Notes: generated by a model from the sequence alone, not told the origin. DNA of 64,000 nucleotides from Nitrobacter sp047149785 (GCF_047149785.1 NZ_BAAGBE010000001.1:310001-374000), one strand, 5' to 3'. Positions 40,001 to 47,834 are shown, numbered from the stretch's first letter. Translations and numbers: made by a program.

Positions 40001-40587
40001 TCCTCGACGCGGGTGAGATTGGTCTCCGCCGCCTTCAGCCGCAATTCGGCTTCATGACGGCGCGCATGCAGGCCGGCGACGCCGGCGGCGTCCTCCAGCA
40101 CGCGGCGGCGCTGTTCGGGCTTGGCCTGGATGATCTCGCCGATCTTGCCCTGGTGAACCAGCGCCGGGGAGCGCGCGCCGGTGGCGGCGTCGGCGAACAG
40201 GATCTGCACGTCGCGGGCGCGAACGTCGCGGCCGTTGATGCGATAGACCGAGCCGGCCTCGCGCTCGATCCGGCGCGAGATCTCCAGTGTCTCGGAATCG
40301 TTGACGGCCGCAGGCGCGGAGCGATCGGTGTTGTCGATCGTCATCACCACTTCGGCGTGGTTGCGCGCCGGGCGGTTGCCCGAGCCTGCGAAGATCACCG
40401 CGTCCATGTCGGCGGCGCGCAGCGACTTGTACGACGTCTCGCCCATCGCCCAGCGCAGCGCTTCGACCAGGTTGGACTTGCCGCAGCCGTTCGGACCGAC
40501 CACGCCGGTGAGACCCGGCTCGATCACGAAATCGGTGGGCTCGACGAACGACTTGAATCCGTGAAGGCGAAGGCGCGTGAGTTTCAT
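37081..40587 (-). CDS. smc: Chromosome segregation protein SMC
   Basis: Structural maintenance of chromosomes ATPase, the core of bacterial condensin with ScpA and ScpB. It has 1168 residues. N-terminal head: LHGFKSFVEPTDFVIEPGLTGVVGPNGCGKSNLVEALRW with Walker A at residues 31-38. Two long coiled coils (about 165-495 and 660-1000) rich in Ala, Glu and Arg flank a hinge (about 500-640; DLDAPVDQSAPMRWTGAAV). C-terminal head: signature LLSGGEQALTALALIFAVF and Walker B PICVLDEVDAPLDD. The ATG at 40587 is preferred; an upstream GTG at 40593 adds two residues. The 3' end abuts the TonB receptor remnant. Confidence 0.96.
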   Translation of the reverse strand: MKLTRLRLHGFKSFVEPTDFVIEPGLTGVVGPNGCGKSNLVEALRWAMGETSYKSLRAADMDAVIFAGSGNRPARNHAEVVMTIDNTDRSAPAAVNDSETLEISRRIEREAGSVYRINGRDVRARDVQILFADAATGARSPALVHQGKIGEIIQAKPEQRRRVLEDAAGVAGLHARRHEAELRLKAAETNLTRVEDVIGQLAGQMEGLKKQARQAIRYRDVAAKVRKAEAMLFHLRWLDAQSEVTEAARIHDLNVRELAERTREQAEAARLQAERASELPALREAEARAAAGLQRLTSAREALDREEERAKERAAELDRRLTQLASDIEREQRQSSDAEDALRRLDAEDTELKEEIKSRVETRSGVDERVAQAEATLAATEATFAELTRALADLTAKRNQLESNVRTHRDRLARIDQQIADVQRETEALAQQTSGFGDLDALSAAIERAQQALAQSESLSREREAEHAAARGQLEAARSGVEAARGPLQEADKRAQRLETEAKTIAKILNGESKNLWPPIIDGISVDKGYEKAIGAVLGDDLDAPVDQSAPMRWTGAAVTAEDPALPGGIESLAAHVQAPPELARRLAQIGVVARERGSELVAHLKTGQRLVSLEGDVWRWDGFVTAAHAPTGAARRLAERARLADIESEIERARAEVAERRQALETAQQAVAAAAHVVTAAASGESEARNAWRAAQREADAARERHASAEREINRHAARRSALTEAHNRLTSDRTEVAAAHEAATAALGELPPSLDTETKLGEVRTEIDGHRRLAAQVRAEAQALAREAELADRRLLAISAERNEWQTRKQSAASQIATVEARVTDVKAERAELENAPTLFAEKRSAVISEIEHAEKDRRDAADALAAAEAAMADTDRTAKISLEALSSAREATARAEERMDGSKRRLEDTEREIRDMLEVEPGAVASLAEIQDGVDLPPLPEIEAELEKLRRDRDRLGAVNLRAEEELREVETQHTSLTTERDDLVEAIKKLRTGIQSLNREARERLLTSFETVNTHFKRLFTELFGGGEAALHLIESDDPLEAGLEIIAKPPGKKPQTLSLLSGGEQALTALALIFAVFLTNPSPICVLDEVDAPLDDHNVERFCNLLHEMTGSTETRFIIITHNPITMARMNRLFGVTMAERGVSQLVSVDLENAVKILDQNVA

Positions 40588-40986
40588 GGGCACTCTGCTG
40601 TGCTGGCAAGACGCGAATCAGCCCACAGTGACAATACCATATGCAGTATTGACGCAGCCCCTGAGTCGCACCCCGCGGACACCCGACAATGACGAGGGCG
40701 CCGCGTCCCGGCAACCACCGGGACCGGCTTTTCCAGAGGCTTTTGCGGGAGTTAGGCAGAATATCGGTTGGTCGCGCGGGGCAGTTGCGGAAAAGTTCCC
40801 GAGCACCCTCTGCGCTGGTCTGAACGCGGCGGGGCAGCCAATACGAAAAATCGTCATACTCCGCGAAGGCGGAGTATCTGATATTCCGGACTGGCTCAGA
40901 ACCCTCTCGCGGTTGCCTTGATTGCTGGATCGTCCGCTTTCGCGGACGATGACGCCTCCGGGGTACCGCGCCGAACGGGCAGTGCT
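40588..40986. other. Intergenic region between smc and the DsbA-like gene
   Basis: About 400 bases. A short palindrome, CAATAC and GTATTG arms at 40632-40651, lies close to the smc start and could belong to its promoter region. The dispersed repeat at 40851-40954 fills the other half. No gene was recognised. Confidence 0.4.
40851..40954. repeat. Intergenic repeat, CCGCGAAGGCGG type (copy 2)
   Basis: Same two ends as the element at 20472-20575: a CCGCGAAGGCGG stem after CGTCATAC, and a GTCCGCTTTCGCGGAC stem within CTGGATC...GATGACG. The middle 45 bases differ between the copies. Confidence 0.75.
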
Positions 40987-41649
40987 TCAGCGTTTCAACA
41001 GCGGGTCGATCTTCGCCTTGAATTCCTCGAACGAGGTCTCGCCCTTCACCATCTCGCCATTGATGAAGAACGTCGGCGTCGAATTCACCTTCAGAACCTC
41101 GTTGGCGTATTTCTGGTCGGCCGCGATCTTGTCGAGCAGGGCCTGATCCTTCAAGCAGGTTTCGACTTCCTGTCCGCTGAGGCCGGCCTGCTTGCCGATC
41201 TGCTTGAGCGATTCCGTGGTCTTGGATCCGGTCCAGACATCCTGCGACTTGAACAGCGTGTCGATGACGGCGAAGTATTTTCCCGCGTCGTCCTTGGCGA
41301 TGCAGCGGGCCAGCATCGAGCCGGCCGCCGCCTTGATGTCGAGCGGAAACTCGCGGAACACGTAGCGGACCTTGTTGGTGTCGATGTATTCCGCCTTGAT
41401 CTTCGGGAACACGCTTTCAGCAAAGCGCGCGCAGTGCGGACAGGTCATCGACGCGTATTCGGTGATGGTGACGGCGGCATCCTTGGGGCCGAGCGCCATG
41501 TCCGGCAGCGAGACCGGTTTGGCGACGTCGGCGGCGGTGACGCTCTGGGCCATGGCCTCGCCGATCAGGCGCCAGGGCGAGAGACCTGCGAAGGCGGCGA
41601 GTCCGCTCAGCGAGAGGGCGGCATTGAAGGCGCGGCGCGTGATGATCAA
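40987..41649 (-). CDS. DsbA family thiol oxidoreductase
   Basis: A 220-residue periplasmic thioredoxin-fold protein. It starts at a TTG (41649) with GGGAG about seven bases upstream. ITRRAFNAALSLSGLAAF is a Tat-like signal with a twin arginine, cleaved around EAMAQS. The active site is Cys-Pro-His-Cys in EYASMTCPHCARFAE (about residues 68-82), and the cis-Pro loop is NSTPTFFINGEMVKG. This matches the Com1/BdbD-like group found next to DciA-like and smc genes in Rhizobiales. The long frame extending to 42129 is a shadow of the upstream gene. Confidence 0.88.
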   Translation of the reverse strand: MIITRRAFNAALSLSGLAAFAGLSPWRLIGEAMAQSVTAADVAKPVSLPDMALGPKDAAVTITEYASMTCPHCARFAESVFPKIKAEYIDTNKVRYVFREFPLDIKAAAGSMLARCIAKDDAGKYFAVIDTLFKSQDVWTGSKTTESLKQIGKQAGLSGQEVETCLKDQALLDKIAADQKYANEVLKVNSTPTFFINGEMVKGETSFEEFKAKIDPLLKR

Positions 41650-41759
41650 GGGTTTTGCTCCCGAAACGGCGCATGGGCGCCTGAAAACACGTTTGTTCGC
41701 TAACTCGAAACCAGAATTGTGGCAATGCCGCGCCGGCGGCGGCCGGCGCGCCGACGGCG

Positions 41760-42239
41760 TCAATTTCGTTTGATCGAAGCGCCGAGCCGCGCCAGCGCCG
41801 CGCGCAGACCGTCGTCGTCGATCGATGACAACGTCCCGGCGACGCTGGCGATCTCCGCCTCGTCCGGCGGGCAGGCTGCCTTTCGCGGAGGCTTGCGTGA
41901 CAACGGCGCCTGCCGCAAGGCCAGTCGGCCGACCGCGTTCCAGCCGAGGAAGCGGTTGACCCGTTGCAGGATGACCTCGGAGGCGTGCTGGACTTCCAGC
42001 GCTAGGGGACCTTCGACCCGCAGCACAAGCGTCGCCGGTCGCTCCGGCTGTCCTTCGACGGGGCGAGGCCACTGGATTTTCATCGGTTCGGAATGCGCTG
42101 CGATCTCGGGTCCGGCGATCTCCGCCCATCGCGTCACCAGTTCGCGCGTTGCAAATCCCTGCCGCGCATAGGCGTCGGAAAAGACATCGCCGAGCAGCGC
42201 GGACAACGGCTTGGCCGAAATCGGACCGGGCTTGGACAT
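41760..42239 (-). CDS. DUF721/DciA-like protein
   Basis: A 159-residue protein of the DUF721 family, which includes DciA, the ancestral loader of the replicative helicase DnaB. The KH-like N-terminal domain is visible: ALLGDVFSDAYARQGFATRELVTRWAEIAGPEIAAHSEPMKIQWPR, then ATLVLRVEGPLALEVQHASEVILQRVNRFLGW. The C-terminus is basic and probably disordered. The ATG at 42239 was chosen because the conserved region starts soon after it. It lies between mutY (divergent) and the DsbA-like gene (same strand, 110 bases on). Confidence 0.82.
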   Translation of the reverse strand: MSKPGPISAKPLSALLGDVFSDAYARQGFATRELVTRWAEIAGPEIAAHSEPMKIQWPRPVEGQPERPATLVLRVEGPLALEVQHASEVILQRVNRFLGWNAVGRLALRQAPLSRKPPRKAACPPDEAEIASVAGTLSSIDDDGLRAALARLGASIKRN

Positions 42240-42310
42240 CCGCGCTTTATAGCATGTCGGCATCTGTTTGGGACACGATTGACGTTTGGGTCGCAATCGA
42301 CGTTATGTCG

Positions 42311-42405
42311 TCGTCATGGCCGGATTTATTCCGGCCATCCACGTCTTTTGCGGCAATTTACAAAAAAAGACGTGGATGCCCGGCACGAGGCCGGGCATGA
42401 CGTGG
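42311..42405. repeat. Intergenic inverted repeat, GTCATGGCCGG type
   Basis: Outer arms GTCATGGCCGG...CCGGCC and GGCCGGGCATGAC, with inner complementary segments CCACGTCTTTT and AAAAAGACGTGG. It fills the space between the divergent DUF721 gene and mutY. Confidence 0.65.
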
Positions 42406-42436
42406 AGAGGTTGATTCCATCGACGAGAATGGCGCG

Positions 42437-43642
42437 ATGGCAGGGGCGGCAACGGCGATACGTAACACGCACGAGATGCAAGGCGGAGACGGCAACCGTC
42501 CCGCGCGGCTGCTCGCCTGGTACGACCGGAACCGCCGCCGCCTGCCATGGCGTGCACTGCCGGGAGAAGCCGCAGACCCTTATCGGGTCTGGCTGTCGGA
42601 GATCATGCTGCAGCAGACCACGGTGAAGGCGGTCGGGCCGTACTTCGAAAAGTTCCTGGCGCGCTGGCCGGACATTGATGCGATGGCGACTGCGTCGCTC
42701 GACGATGTCTTTCGGATGTGGGCCGGGCTCGGCTATTACTCGCGCGCGCGCAATCTTCACGCCTGTGCCGTGGCGGTGCGGCGCGATCATGGCGGCGCAT
42801 TTCCCGATACGGAAGAGGGCTTGCGCGCGCTACCGGGGATCGGCGCCTACACGGCGGCGGCGATCGCTGCGATCGCGTTCGGCCGCCACACCATGCCGGT
42901 GGACGGCAACATCGAGCGCGTGGTGTCGCGATTGTTCGCGGTTGGGGAGCCGTTGCCGAAGGCGAAGCCGCGCATCCGGGACCTTGCGGCGACGCTGCTC
43001 GGCGAGAGTCGCTCCGGCGACGGCAAGAGCCGCGCTGGAGATTCCGCACAGGCGCTGATGGATCTCGGCGCCACCATCTGCACGTCGAAGAAGCCGGCCT
43101 GCGCGCTGTGTCCGCTGGGCGATGATTGTATCGCACGGCTGCGCGGCGACCAGGAGACCTTTCCGCGCAAGACGCCGAAGAAGGCGGGCGAGTTGCGGCG
43201 CGGCGCGGCTTTCGTGGTGACGCGCGGCGATGACCTGCTGGTCCGGACGCGGCCGACAAAAGGCCTGCTCGGCGGCATGACGGAAGTGCCGACATCGGAC
43301 TGGCTCGCCGCGCAGGATGATGCGGCCGCACGCAAGCAGGCACCGCTAATCGGCGCCGCGCGCTGGCGGCGCAAGACCGGCACGGTCACGCATGTCTTCA
43401 CGCATTTTCCGCTGGAGCTTGCGGTCTATACCGCGACCGCGACCGCGCGCACCCGCGCGCCCGAGGGCATGCGCTGGACGCCGATCGCGACGCTGAAGGA
43501 TGAAGCCTTTCCCAACCTGATGCGCAAGGTCATTGCGCATGGGTTGGAACATGATCCCGATCCGAAGGGCCGCGCCAGCGCAAAGCGGGAACCGGTTTTC
43601 GGACAAGATCATACTCAATCAAAAGCGCGCGAAAAAATCTGA
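42437..43642 (+). CDS. mutY: A/G-specific adenine glycosylase MutY
   Basis: Base-excision repair enzyme removing adenine mispaired with 8-oxoguanine. It has 401 residues. Glu55 (WLSEIMLQQTTV) is the catalytic acid; the helix-hairpin-helix LPGIGAYTAAAIAAIAFG leads to Asp156 (MPVDGNIERV). The [4Fe-4S] ligands are Cys215, Cys222, Cys225 and Cys231 (C-x6-C-x2-C-x5-C). The C-terminal MutT-like domain recognises 8-oxoG (TKGLLGGMTEVPTSDW, THVFTHFPLEL). The last 20 or so codons (about 380-401, AKREPVFGQDHTQSKAREKI) derive from an ATGATC-type dispersed repeat, so the native end was probably replaced. Confidence 0.95.
   Translation: MAGAATAIRNTHEMQGGDGNRPARLLAWYDRNRRRLPWRALPGEAADPYRVWLSEIMLQQTTVKAVGPYFEKFLARWPDIDAMATASLDDVFRMWAGLGYYSRARNLHACAVAVRRDHGGAFPDTEEGLRALPGIGAYTAAAIAAIAFGRHTMPVDGNIERVVSRLFAVGEPLPKAKPRIRDLAATLLGESRSGDGKSRAGDSAQALMDLGATICTSKKPACALCPLGDDCIARLRGDQETFPRKTPKKAGELRRGAAFVVTRGDDLLVRTRPTKGLLGGMTEVPTSDWLAAQDDAAARKQAPLIGAARWRRKTGTVTHVFTHFPLELAVYTATATARTRAPEGMRWTPIATLKDEAFPNLMRKVIAHGLEHDPDPKGRASAKREPVFGQDHTQSKAREKI
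43578..43640 (+). repeat. ATGATC-type dispersed repeat forming the 3' end of mutY
   Basis: The segment contains AAAGCGGGAACCGGTTTTCG and AAGATCATACTC. It matches, in inverted orientation, the element at 3927-3974 (AGTGAGCACCGGTTTTCCGG and GATCATGC). It is translated as the last residues of MutY. Confidence 0.6.
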
Positions 43643-43671
43643 CGTCGTCGCCGTCTCGTCGCGCCGCGTAA

Positions 43672-43706
43672 GCAAAAGGCCCTCCGGCGTGCGCCGAAGG
43701 GCCTCG
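43672..43706 (-). terminator. Terminator between convergent mutY and GST genes
   Basis: On the reverse strand the stem AGGCCCTTCGGCG / CGCCGGAGGGCCT is followed by TTTTGCTT. It serves the glutathione S-transferase gene and may also end mutY transcription. Confidence 0.82.
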
Positions 43707-43726
43707 TTGCCGAAGATGAAAGCCGA

Positions 43727-44413
43727 TCAGGCTACCTTGGTCGTCATGTGGCGGTAGAGGAAGCCCTTGGCTTCGTCGTCGTTCTCGGTCTTGAAGGTGA
43801 ACTTGTCCTTCAGCGCGATCGCTCTCGTCGCGGCCGGGCGCGCCGACACCTCGTCGAGCAGCCGCTTGAAGTTCGGATATTTGGCGACGGCGCTTTCGCC
43901 GATCACGCGCGGCGCCATGCGCGCCCAGCCCCAGAACGCCATGTCGGCGATGGTGTAAGTGTCGCCGACCATGTAGCGGCTATTGGCGAGATGATCGTCG
44001 AGAACCTTGTAGTGACGATGCGCCTCGAACAGATAGCGGTTGACGGCGTAGTCCATGCCTTTCGGCGCATAGTCCTTGAAATGGATGGCCTGGCCGCCAT
44101 AGGGCCCGAGGCCGCTGGCGATGAACATCAGCCACGACAAGAGTTGCGCGCGATTGGTGGGCGTGTTGGCCGGCATGAACTTGCCGGTCTTTTCGCCGAG
44201 ATAAAGCAGGATGGCATTGCTGTCGAACACGAACACGCCGTCGTCGTCGATCGCCGGCACCTTGCCGTTCGGGTTCACCTTCAGGAATTCCGGCTTGAAC
44301 TGGTCGCCCTTGCGGGTATCGACCGGCACCAGTTCGAAGGGCAGGCCGGTTTCTTCCAGGAACAGCGCGACCTTGTTCGGGTTCGGCGCGCCGTTGAAAT
44401 AGAACTTGAGCAT
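43727..44413 (-). CDS. Glutathione S-transferase family protein
   Basis: A 228-residue protein. The N-terminal thioredoxin-like domain shows FYFNGAPNPNKVALFLEETGLPFELVPVD, NPNGKVPAIDDDG (cis-Pro) and VFDSNAILLYLGEKTG (glutathione gamma-glutamyl site). The C-terminal helical domain includes YMVGDTYTIADMAFWGWA, the conserved GxxxTIADxxxxxW motif. The pattern resembles the YfcG/nu-type disulfide-bond oxidoreductases, but the assignment within the superfamily is uncertain. The ATG at 44413 is clear; the longer frame upstream is a shadow of ccrM. Confidence 0.9.
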   Translation of the reverse strand: MLKFYFNGAPNPNKVALFLEETGLPFELVPVDTRKGDQFKPEFLKVNPNGKVPAIDDDGVFVFDSNAILLYLGEKTGKFMPANTPTNRAQLLSWLMFIASGLGPYGGQAIHFKDYAPKGMDYAVNRYLFEAHRHYKVLDDHLANSRYMVGDTYTIADMAFWGWARMAPRVIGESAVAKYPNFKRLLDEVSARPAATRAIALKDKFTFKTENDDEAKGFLYRHMTTKVA

Positions 44414-44580
44414 CAAAAAATCCTCTGTTTGGTCTTGAACTGAATGGGGACGCGGGCGGATCGCCGCGATGGGCCATTCCATGCTCGGATTTTTCGAACG
44501 ATGCAACGGGCGAGTTTTGTCGGCGGCCGGGCGTTCGCCGCCCAGCCGTCCGCCGTCGGTTTGAAAGGCGATGGGGTGGC

Positions 44581-45711
44581 TCAGTCGGCGGCCATCCGGC
44601 TGCGGATTTCGGCGCGCAGCTCGTCGATCAGCCTGAGACCCTTGCTGGTTTCGATGTGCCAGTAGGTCCAGCCGTTGCACGCGCCCGCGCCTTGCGCCAC
44701 CGCGCCGATGCGGTGGATCGACCCCACCTTGTCGCCGAGCATGATGGCGCCGTCGGCGCGCACCAGCGCGCCGTGACGCTTCTTCGCATCGACGAGTTTC
44801 GCGCCGGGCGAGATCATGCCGCGCTCGATCAGTTCGGAGAACGCGACGCGCGGCGCCTGGCGCGCGGTCATGAACGGAGCCAGCGTGGCTTCGGGCAGCG
44901 GTTCGACGGCCGCGATGCGTTGCTCGGCGGCGGCGGCGTAGGTCCGGTCGCGCTCGAACCCGATGTAGCTGCGGCCGAGACGCCTGGCGACGGCTCCGGT
45001 GGTGCCGGTGCCGTTGAACGGATCGATCACGAGGTCGCCCGGCCTGGACGACGACAACAAGACCCGCGCCAGCAAACCTTCCGGCTTCTGGGTCGGATGC
45101 ACTTTCTTGCCGTCCTTGCCCTTCAGCCGCTCGTCGCCGGTGCACAGCGGAATCAGCCAGTCCGAGCGCGCCTGCACGTCCTCGTTGGCGGCTTTCAGCG
45201 CCTCGTAATTGAAGGTGTAGCCCTTGGCGTTCTCGTCGCGCGCCGCCCAGATCATGGTTTCATGCGCGTTGGTGAAGCGGCGGCCGCGGAAATTCGGCAT
45301 CGGATTGGTCTTGCGCCAGACGATGTCGTTGAGGATCCAGAAGCCGAGGTCCTGCATGATCGCGCCGACGCGGAAGATGTTGTGATAGGAGCCGATCACC
45401 CAGATCGTCGCTTGAGGCTTCATGATGCGGCGGCAGGCGAGCAGCCAGGCGCGCGTGAAGTCATCATATGCGGCGAAAGACGAGAACTTGTCCCAGTCGT
45501 CGTTCACGGCATCGACGTGCGATTCGTCGGGCCGCTTGAGATCGCCCTTGAGCTGCAGATTGTAGGGGGGATCCGCGAAAACCAGATCGACCGATCCGGA
45601 TGGAAGCTTCGACATCCCGGCGACGCAGTCGCCAACGACAATACGCGAAGCGGGAGAGTCAAATTTGGTGCGGGGCGCCTTTGCAGACGCCCCGCGACGC
45701 GACACGACCAT
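44581..45711 (-). CDS. ccrM: CcrM-type DNA adenine methyltransferase (GANTC)
   Basis: Cell-cycle-regulated methyltransferase that methylates adenine in GANTC in alphaproteobacteria. It has 376 residues. Motif IV is DPPY (residues 47-50, VDLVFADPPYNLQLKGDLKRPD); the SAM motif is LVIDPFNGTGTTGAVARRLGR; KVHPTQKPEGLLARVLLSS lies between them. The C-terminal RAMA domain (about 270-376, with GMISPGAKLVDAKKRHGALVRADG and GACNGWTYWHIE) confers DNA strand-separating recognition in Caulobacter CcrM. Two GACTC sites lie directly upstream of the ATG (45712-45716 and 45726-45730), suggesting methylation-sensitive self-control. Confidence 0.95.
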   Translation of the reverse strand: MVVSRRGASAKAPRTKFDSPASRIVVGDCVAGMSKLPSGSVDLVFADPPYNLQLKGDLKRPDESHVDAVNDDWDKFSSFAAYDDFTRAWLLACRRIMKPQATIWVIGSYHNIFRVGAIMQDLGFWILNDIVWRKTNPMPNFRGRRFTNAHETMIWAARDENAKGYTFNYEALKAANEDVQARSDWLIPLCTGDERLKGKDGKKVHPTQKPEGLLARVLLSSSRPGDLVIDPFNGTGTTGAVARRLGRSYIGFERDRTYAAAAEQRIAAVEPLPEATLAPFMTARQAPRVAFSELIERGMISPGAKLVDAKKRHGALVRADGAIMLGDKVGSIHRIGAVAQGAGACNGWTYWHIETSKGLRLIDELRAEIRSRMAAD

Positions 45712-45730
45712 GACTCACATACTCTGACTC
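45712..45730. promoter_or_regulatory. Paired GANTC sites at the ccrM start
   Basis: GACTC occurs at 45712-45716 and again at 45726-45730, within 20 bases of the ccrM ATG. In Caulobacter, GANTC sites in the ccrM leader or promoter repress transcription when methylated. By analogy these may do the same here. Confidence 0.5.
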
Positions 45731-45813
45731 AGGCGACGCTGTCGGCGACGCGGGACCAAACAACCGACTGGCGCTACAGTGACCTGCCAAAGTAAAAATC
45801 GACTTAATTGCAG

Positions 45814-45960
45814 ATGCCTTTCGTTGATTGCAGACGCGTTTTCGCCACGTGGCGCGCAGAGCTTCGCAACGTGATGCGCAGAACCGATATCGTTTTCACT
45901 TATGTGCGCGTTGCGGTCGCGGTCTTCGTCGTCAACATCGTTGGACCGTACGTTGCGTGA
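45814..45960 (+). CDS. Possible 48-residue membrane protein
   Basis: A short frame, ATG to TGA, with a basic N-terminal half (CRRVFATWRAELRNVMRR) and a C-terminal hydrophobic helix (VFTYVRVAVAVFVVNIVGPYVA). This amphipathic-to-hydrophobic layout is typical of small tail-anchored proteins and is unlike the composition of random frames nearby. There is no clear Shine-Dalgarno sequence. It lies in the 510-base region between ccrM and the zinc metallopeptidase gene, which otherwise shows no gene. Confidence 0.35.
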   Translation: MPFVDCRRVFATWRAELRNVMRRTDIVFTYVRVAVAVFVVNIVGPYVA

Positions 45961-46221
45961 CGCTCAGACTGAGCGACGAGAAACAGGAGCGGCGGAGGCG
46001 TCGCCACCGGGGTTTTCGCAGCCCGCCGCGCTATCATGCGCGAACGCCGCGGTTCGGACTCGTTTCGATGGTCCGATAGATCGGTGAGGCGAACGTCCCA
46101 ACCTGAACGGCACTAGGCAATTATTGCCGGGCAGGCTATTGATTAACGAAGGGGAAATTTTACGTTGGTGTCGCCGGGTCGCGGCGATGTCACGACCGGT
46201 CGGACACGAGGACGGGACGCC

Positions 46222-47145
46222 ATGCGTGATGACGATTTTCGCCACAGCGACAACATCGACGACCGTCGTGACAGCAGCGGGTTGGGCGGAGGCGGCGGAT
46301 TTGGATTCCCGATGCGAGGCGGCCTCGGTATCGGCACCATTCTCGTCCTCGGCCTGGTCGGCTATGCGTTCGGCATCGATCCGCGCATCCTGATCGGCGG
46401 CGCGGAAATCCTGACCGGCGGCGGCTCGGCGCCAAGCTATCAGACCGACAGCCGCCCATCGGGCAAAACCGGTGCGCCGTCGGATGAAATGGGCAGCATG
46501 ATCTCCGGCGTGCTCGGCGAGATCGACGATCGCTGGAGCGAAATCTTCAGGGCCAGCGGGCAGAGCTATTCGGGACCGCGCATCGTGCTGTTCCGCAACG
46601 CCACCAACGGCGGCCGTTGCGGCATGGCGCAGTCGGCGATGGGCCCGTTCTATTGCCCGCCGGACCGGCAGATATTCCTCGACACCAGCTTCTTCAAACA
46701 GGTCGAAACGCGCTTCCACGGCTGCTCGGGCAATGCCTGCAGGTTCACCGCGGCCTATATCATCGCGCACGAGGCCGGACACCACATCCAGAACCTGCTC
46801 GGCATCCTGCCGAAGGTGACGCGATTGCAGCAACAGGCCGGCAGCAAGGCCGAGGCGAACGCGCTGCAGGTCAAGGTTGAACTGCAGGCGGATTGCCTCT
46901 CCGGCGTCTGGGTGAACCGCGAGGAGAGGAAACGTCCGAACTTTCTCGAGGCAGGCGACATCGATGCCGCTCTGACGACGGCTTCAGCAATCGGCGACGA
47001 CACGCTGCAACGAAAGGCGACCGGCCATGTGGTGCCGGACTCGTTCACGCACGGCTCGGCGGCGCAGCGCAAGCGCTGGTTCATGACCGGCTACCAGCAG
47101 GGCACCGTGCAGGCCTGCAATACCTTCGCCGCGGATAGTTTGTGA
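46222..47145 (+). CDS. YpfJ-type neutral zinc metallopeptidase
   Basis: A 307-residue putative membrane-anchored metallopeptidase. A Gly-rich N-terminal region (GLGGGGGFGFPMRGG) precedes one membrane helix (GIGTILVLGLVGYAFGI, about residues 36-52). The catalytic domain begins near 95 and carries HEAGH (183-187) in AYIIAHEAGHHIQNLLG, with ELQADCLSGVW providing the likely third ligand. Two Cys pairs (GRCGMAQ...FYCPP and GCSGNACRF) suggest disulfides in the periplasm. GGGACG before the ATG at 46222 decides the start. Substrate unknown. Confidence 0.88.
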   Translation: MRDDDFRHSDNIDDRRDSSGLGGGGGFGFPMRGGLGIGTILVLGLVGYAFGIDPRILIGGAEILTGGGSAPSYQTDSRPSGKTGAPSDEMGSMISGVLGEIDDRWSEIFRASGQSYSGPRIVLFRNATNGGRCGMAQSAMGPFYCPPDRQIFLDTSFFKQVETRFHGCSGNACRFTAAYIIAHEAGHHIQNLLGILPKVTRLQQQAGSKAEANALQVKVELQADCLSGVWVNREERKRPNFLEAGDIDAALTTASAIGDDTLQRKATGHVVPDSFTHGSAAQRKRWFMTGYQQGTVQACNTFAADSL

Positions 47146-47164
47146 GTTAGAAGCCGCCATGCCA

Positions 47165-47262
47165 TGATGGTCGTGGCCGGGCGCGTCCCGGCTCTCCAAG
47201 TCTTTTTCGTCGGGAAGGTGTTGAAGACATGGATGCCCGGCGCAAGGCCGGGCATGACGGGA
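47165..47262. repeat. Intergenic inverted repeat, ATGGCCGGGC type
   Basis: Outer arms GGTCGTGGCCGGGC...CCCGG and CCGGGCATGACGG; inner arms AAGTCTTTTTCG and GAAGACAT are partly complementary. It separates the metallopeptidase gene and moaB, and resembles the element at 42311-42405. Confidence 0.6.
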
Positions 47263-47270
47263 GTTCCGCC

Positions 47271-47834
47271 ATGCCGTCCATCGACGAGACAAAACCATTC
47301 ATCCCGCTCAATATCGCGGTGCTGACGGTATCCGACACGCGCTCGCTCGCCGATGACAAGTCGGGTACGACGCTGGCGGAGCGGTTGACGGCGGCCGGTC
47401 ACAAGCTCGGCGCCCGCGAGATCGTCACCGACGACGTCGAGGCGATCCGCGCCGTCATCAAAAGATGGATCGCCGACGCGGGCATCGATGTCGTCATCAC
47501 CACCGGCGGGACCGGGTTCACCGGGCGTGACGTCACCCCCGAGGCCGTCGAGCCGCTGTTCGAGAAGCGGATGGACGGTTTCTCGGTCGCCTTCCACATG
47601 ATGAGCCACGCCAAGATCGGCACCTCGACCGTTCAGAGCCGCGCCACCGCCGGCACCGCGGGCTCCACCTTCATCTTCTGCCTGCCCGGCTCGCCGGGAG
47701 CCTGCCGCGACGGCTGGGACGGCATCCTCGCGCCCCAGCTCGATTACCGCACGCGTCCCTGCAATTTCGTCGAGATCATGCCGAGGCTCGATGAACACCT
47801 GCGCCGCCCGAAGGCCAAGGGGGCCTCGGCCTGA
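47271..47834 (+). CDS. moaB: Molybdenum cofactor biosynthesis protein MoaB
   Basis: A 187-residue MoaB/MogA-fold protein, implicated in adenylylation of molybdopterin. LNIAVLTVSDTRSLADDKSGTTLAERLTAAGH (about residues 14-45) and the loop VVITTGGTGFTGRDVTPEAV carry the nucleotide and pterin sites. TAGTAGSTFIFCLPGSPGACRDGWD closes the fold. The ATG at 47271 was chosen because the upstream extension to 47229 encodes part of the intergenic repeat. No other molybdenum genes lie nearby. Confidence 0.92.
   Translation: MPSIDETKPFIPLNIAVLTVSDTRSLADDKSGTTLAERLTAAGHKLGAREIVTDDVEAIRAVIKRWIADAGIDVVITTGGTGFTGRDVTPEAVEPLFEKRMDGFSVAFHMMSHAKIGTSTVQSRATAGTAGSTFIFCLPGSPGACRDGWDGILAPQLDYRTRPCNFVEIMPRLDEHLRRPKAKGASA

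Noticed and set aside
40632..40651. CAATAC...GTATTG palindrome before smc as a defined operator
   Set aside because: Arms are only six bases and match no regulator consensus I know; kept as an observation in the intergenic entry.
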